Below the pieces are notes generated by a model. It did no database searches, was not told where the DNA came from, and saw only the letters and a program-made list of their open reading frames with translations. Position numbers and translations under genes: made by a program. Below are positions 62,148 through 64,000 of a stretch of 64,000 nucleotides of DNA, one piece after another (the stretch's first letter is position 1; every line of letters starts with the position of its first letter). The DNA comes from Ulvibacterium sp965228935 (GTDB lineage Bacteria; Bacteroidota; Bacteroidia; Flavobacteriales; Flavobacteriaceae), in the NCBI RefSeq assembly GCF_965228935.1, contig NZ_OZ245846.1, forward strand, positions 5,580,001 to 5,644,000, read 5' to 3'.

Positions 62148-64000
62148 ATGAAAAAACATCCTAAAATCGGATGGCCTCATCGGTGGCTTCCGAAAATAGA
62201 TTTGAAAATGAAACTGACCACTTTTTTGTTAATAGTTTCGTTACTTCAAGTTCAAGCGAGTACCTACTCTCAAAAGACCAGATTAAGCCTAGATTTCGAG
62301 AATGCAAGTATCTCGCAAGTTCTTGATAGGATAGAGAAAATTTCCAAGTTTCGATTTTTATTCGAAAGTGATGAAATAGACCTTAATCGCAAAATATCGC
62401 TAAAGGTCCATAAGAAGAAGATATTCGATGTACTGCCCCTTATCTTAAGGGGAACCGAGGTGGATTACAAAATTCGTGGGCGCCAGGTTATACTTACGAA
62501 GAAAGAGCTTGGCGTGTTGTTGCCGGAGGTCAATGTCCCGGGCAGCGTTCCTCTAAACGACATGGTGCAGCAATCGATCTCGGGAACCGTAAGCGATGAA
62601 AATGGCCAACCGTTGCCGGGAGCAAGTATTGTGGAAAAGGGCACCACCAATGGCACTCAAACCGATTTTGACGGAAACTTCTCTATAAACGTATCCGATC
62701 AAAATGCAATACTCATAGTATCCTATATCGGTTTTGCTACCCAGGAAATTCCCGTAAACAATCAGGATACCATAAACATCGCCCTAGTGGAAAGCACATC
62801 AAGCCTTGACGAAGTGGTTGTAATAGGTTATGGGGCCACTGTCAGTAAAAAGGATGCTACAGGTGCAGTGGCCAGTGCCGAGTTGGAACGTGCACTGGAA
62901 ACCCCCAACGTGTCCGTAATACAGGCTTTGCAAGGGGCTGTGGCCGGATTAAACATCGGCGCTGTAACCGTTGCGGGGGAAAACCCTACCTTATCCGTAC
63001 GTGGACAAAGTACCTTGAACGGCGTAGATGAAAATGGGCGGTCAACGGCAAACGAGGACAATGCACCATTGATCGTATTGGATGGAATTATATATAGAGG
63101 AAGCCTTGTTGATCTAAACACTTCCGATATTCAATCCATAGACATACTTAAGGACGCCAGTTCCGCCGCCATTTACGGTTCCCAGGCATCCAACGGGGTA
63201 ATCGTTATCACCTCCAAAAGTGGAGGCGTGTCCAGTAAGCCGATTATCAACTACACGTCAAGCTATTCTATTCAAACCCCGGCCAATGATGTTAGACCCA
63301 TGCAGTCTGCAGAGTATGCGGAGTTTTATCCTGATATTTTTTGGGCCGAGGGTAGCAAGTTGGCTCCCGATTTCATCCAAGATAATCCCGATTATGACTT
63401 TACACCCAATTTAAAGACCAACTTCCTGAATGAGGGATTTAGAAATGGGGTAGATACAAATTGGTGGGATCTGCTTACACGTAATGGTACGGTGAACACC
63501 CATAACCTAAGTGTTAGGGGAAGATCGGAAAGAACAGGCTATTTTCTTTCTGCCGGTATTACCGATCAAAATGGTATTTTGTTGAACGATGATTATACGC
63601 GTTATAATTTTAGGGTTAATCTTGATGTCAATATAAACGACTGGTTGAAAATAGGAACTCAAACCTTTGCGGTCGTAAGTGATTTTTCAGGGGCAAACGC
63701 CTCTGCCGAGGCAATATTCAGATTACAGCCATGGGCACCAATCCGAGATGATAATGGGGAATTCATTACCAACCCGGTTGACCAATTAAATCCTTTTTTG
63801 ACCAATCAACAGGAGGATTCAGATATTCGTTTGAACCTTTCCAGTACCATTTATGCGGATGTAAAACTTCCCTTGGAAGGCCTAACCTACCGTATGAATT
63901 ACTCCAACGCCTATAGGACCATAAACCAAAGTAACTTCAATGCCTTTGGGGCCGATTTCACGGGCCTAGGTTCCAAAGATCATTTTATAAACTGGGATTG
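62148..64000 (+). CDS. SusC/RagA-type TonB-dependent receptor with STN domain, 3' end missing
   Basis: From ATG 62148 the frame is open to the window end (617 codons). It has a signal peptide, an STN domain (about 50-105, SISQVLDRIEKISKFRFLFE) and a carboxypeptidase-like beta domain (GTVSDENGQPLPGASIVEKG, TDFDGNFSINVSD). The TonB-box-like DEVVVIGYG follows, then a plug with the SusC hallmarks SVRGQSTL, LDGIIYRGSL and DASSAAIYGSQASNGVIVI, and the start of the barrel. The expected SusD partner lies beyond the window. It should import oligosaccharides and signal to FecR. Confidence 0.95.
   Translation, partial: MKKHPKIGWPHRWLPKIDLKMKLTTFLLIVSLLQVQASTYSQKTRLSLDFENASISQVLDRIEKISKFRFLFESDEIDLNRKISLKVHKKKIFDVLPLILRGTEVDYKIRGRQVILTKKELGVLLPEVNVPGSVPLNDMVQQSISGTVSDENGQPLPGASIVEKGTTNGTQTDFDGNFSINVSDQNAILIVSYIGFATQEIPVNNQDTINIALVESTSSLDEVVVIGYGATVSKKDATGAVASAELERALETPNVSVIQALQGAVAGLNIGAVTVAGENPTLSVRGQSTLNGVDENGRSTANEDNAPLIVLDGIIYRGSLVDLNTSDIQSIDILKDASSAAIYGSQASNGVIVITSKSGGVSSKPIINYTSSYSIQTPANDVRPMQSAEYAEFYPDIFWAEGSKLAPDFIQDNPDYDFTPNLKTNFLNEGFRNGVDTNWWDLLTRNGTVNTHNLSVRGRSERTGYFLSAGITDQNGILLNDDYTRYNFRVNLDVNINDWLKIGTQTFAVVSDFSGANASAEAIFRLQPWAPIRDDNGEFITNPVDQLNPFLTNQQEDSDIRLNLSSTIYADVKLPLEGLTYRMNYSNAYRTINQSNFNAFGADFTGLGSKDHFINWD

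Overview
The window looks like chromosomal DNA of a marine Flavobacteriaceae bacterium (Bacteroidota). The signs are STN/TonB-dependent receptors paired with ECF sigma factors and FecR anti-sigma factors, many short lipoproteins with flavobacterial lipoboxes, promoters of the TAnnTTTG type, secreted sulfatase and glycoside-hydrolase-like enzymes, and the folD / four-helix-bundle / ffh neighbourhood. The genus (Maribacter, Arenibacter or Zobellia-like) is a guess. I saw no rRNA, tRNA, CRISPR array, prophage or transposase gene.

Layout. 1-1600: a truncated HxlR regulator divergent from an alpha/beta hydrolase and a VOC protein. 1712-13404: a dense minus-strand block of exported hydrolases (two DUF1593 nucleoside-hydrolase-like proteins, two esterases, a DUF5060-type glycoside hydrolase, a sulfatase, a metallophosphoesterase, a secreted ADP-ribosylglycohydrolase-like protein) that looks like a degradation locus without its own SusC/SusD pair. 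13563-16463: a tiny lipoprotein, folD, a four-helix-bundle gene flanked by inverted repeats, and ffh. 16707-23530: two related lipoproteins facing an ECF sigma-FecR-TonB receptor system, with 48 perfect copies of a 7-bp repeat between the sigma and fecR genes. 23694-25974: a beta-propeller protein and an AraC regulator. 26129-60017: seven large FtsX/MacB-type permeases interleaved with argS, a hypothetical protein, an SDR protein, a BCCT transporter, lipoproteins, an S41 protease and a membrane-anchored HTH protein. 60158-64000: a second ECF sigma / FecR / SusC-like system, cut by the window end.

The most interesting signal is regulatory. Four of the seven permease genes (29269, 37510, 40442 and, on the minus strand, 51470) share the same upstream architecture: two 17-bp palindromes of form TGT-N11-ACA whose centres lie 22-23 bp apart, then 72-74 bp further a sigma-54-like -24/-12 element (TGGCAYA-N4-TAGCT, GG-N10-GC). 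This predicts one NtrC-family activator controlling a family of permeases that have no ATPase gene in the window. Two other permeases follow a different scheme: each is translationally coupled (8-bp overlap) to a PadR regulator and carries an extra N-terminal domain.

A second signal is structural. Two permease genes sit between an intact host-gene end and a decayed copy of that end with its flank (AraC 5' end, offset about 2.94 kb; BCCT transporter 3' end, offset about 2.96 kb), and a further permease 3' end and a sigma-factor fragment survive as relics at 51.8-52.2 kb. The permease cluster therefore seems to have grown by repeated duplication or insertion. A 32-bp dispersed sequence occurs in an intergenic region and again, in frame, inside argS.
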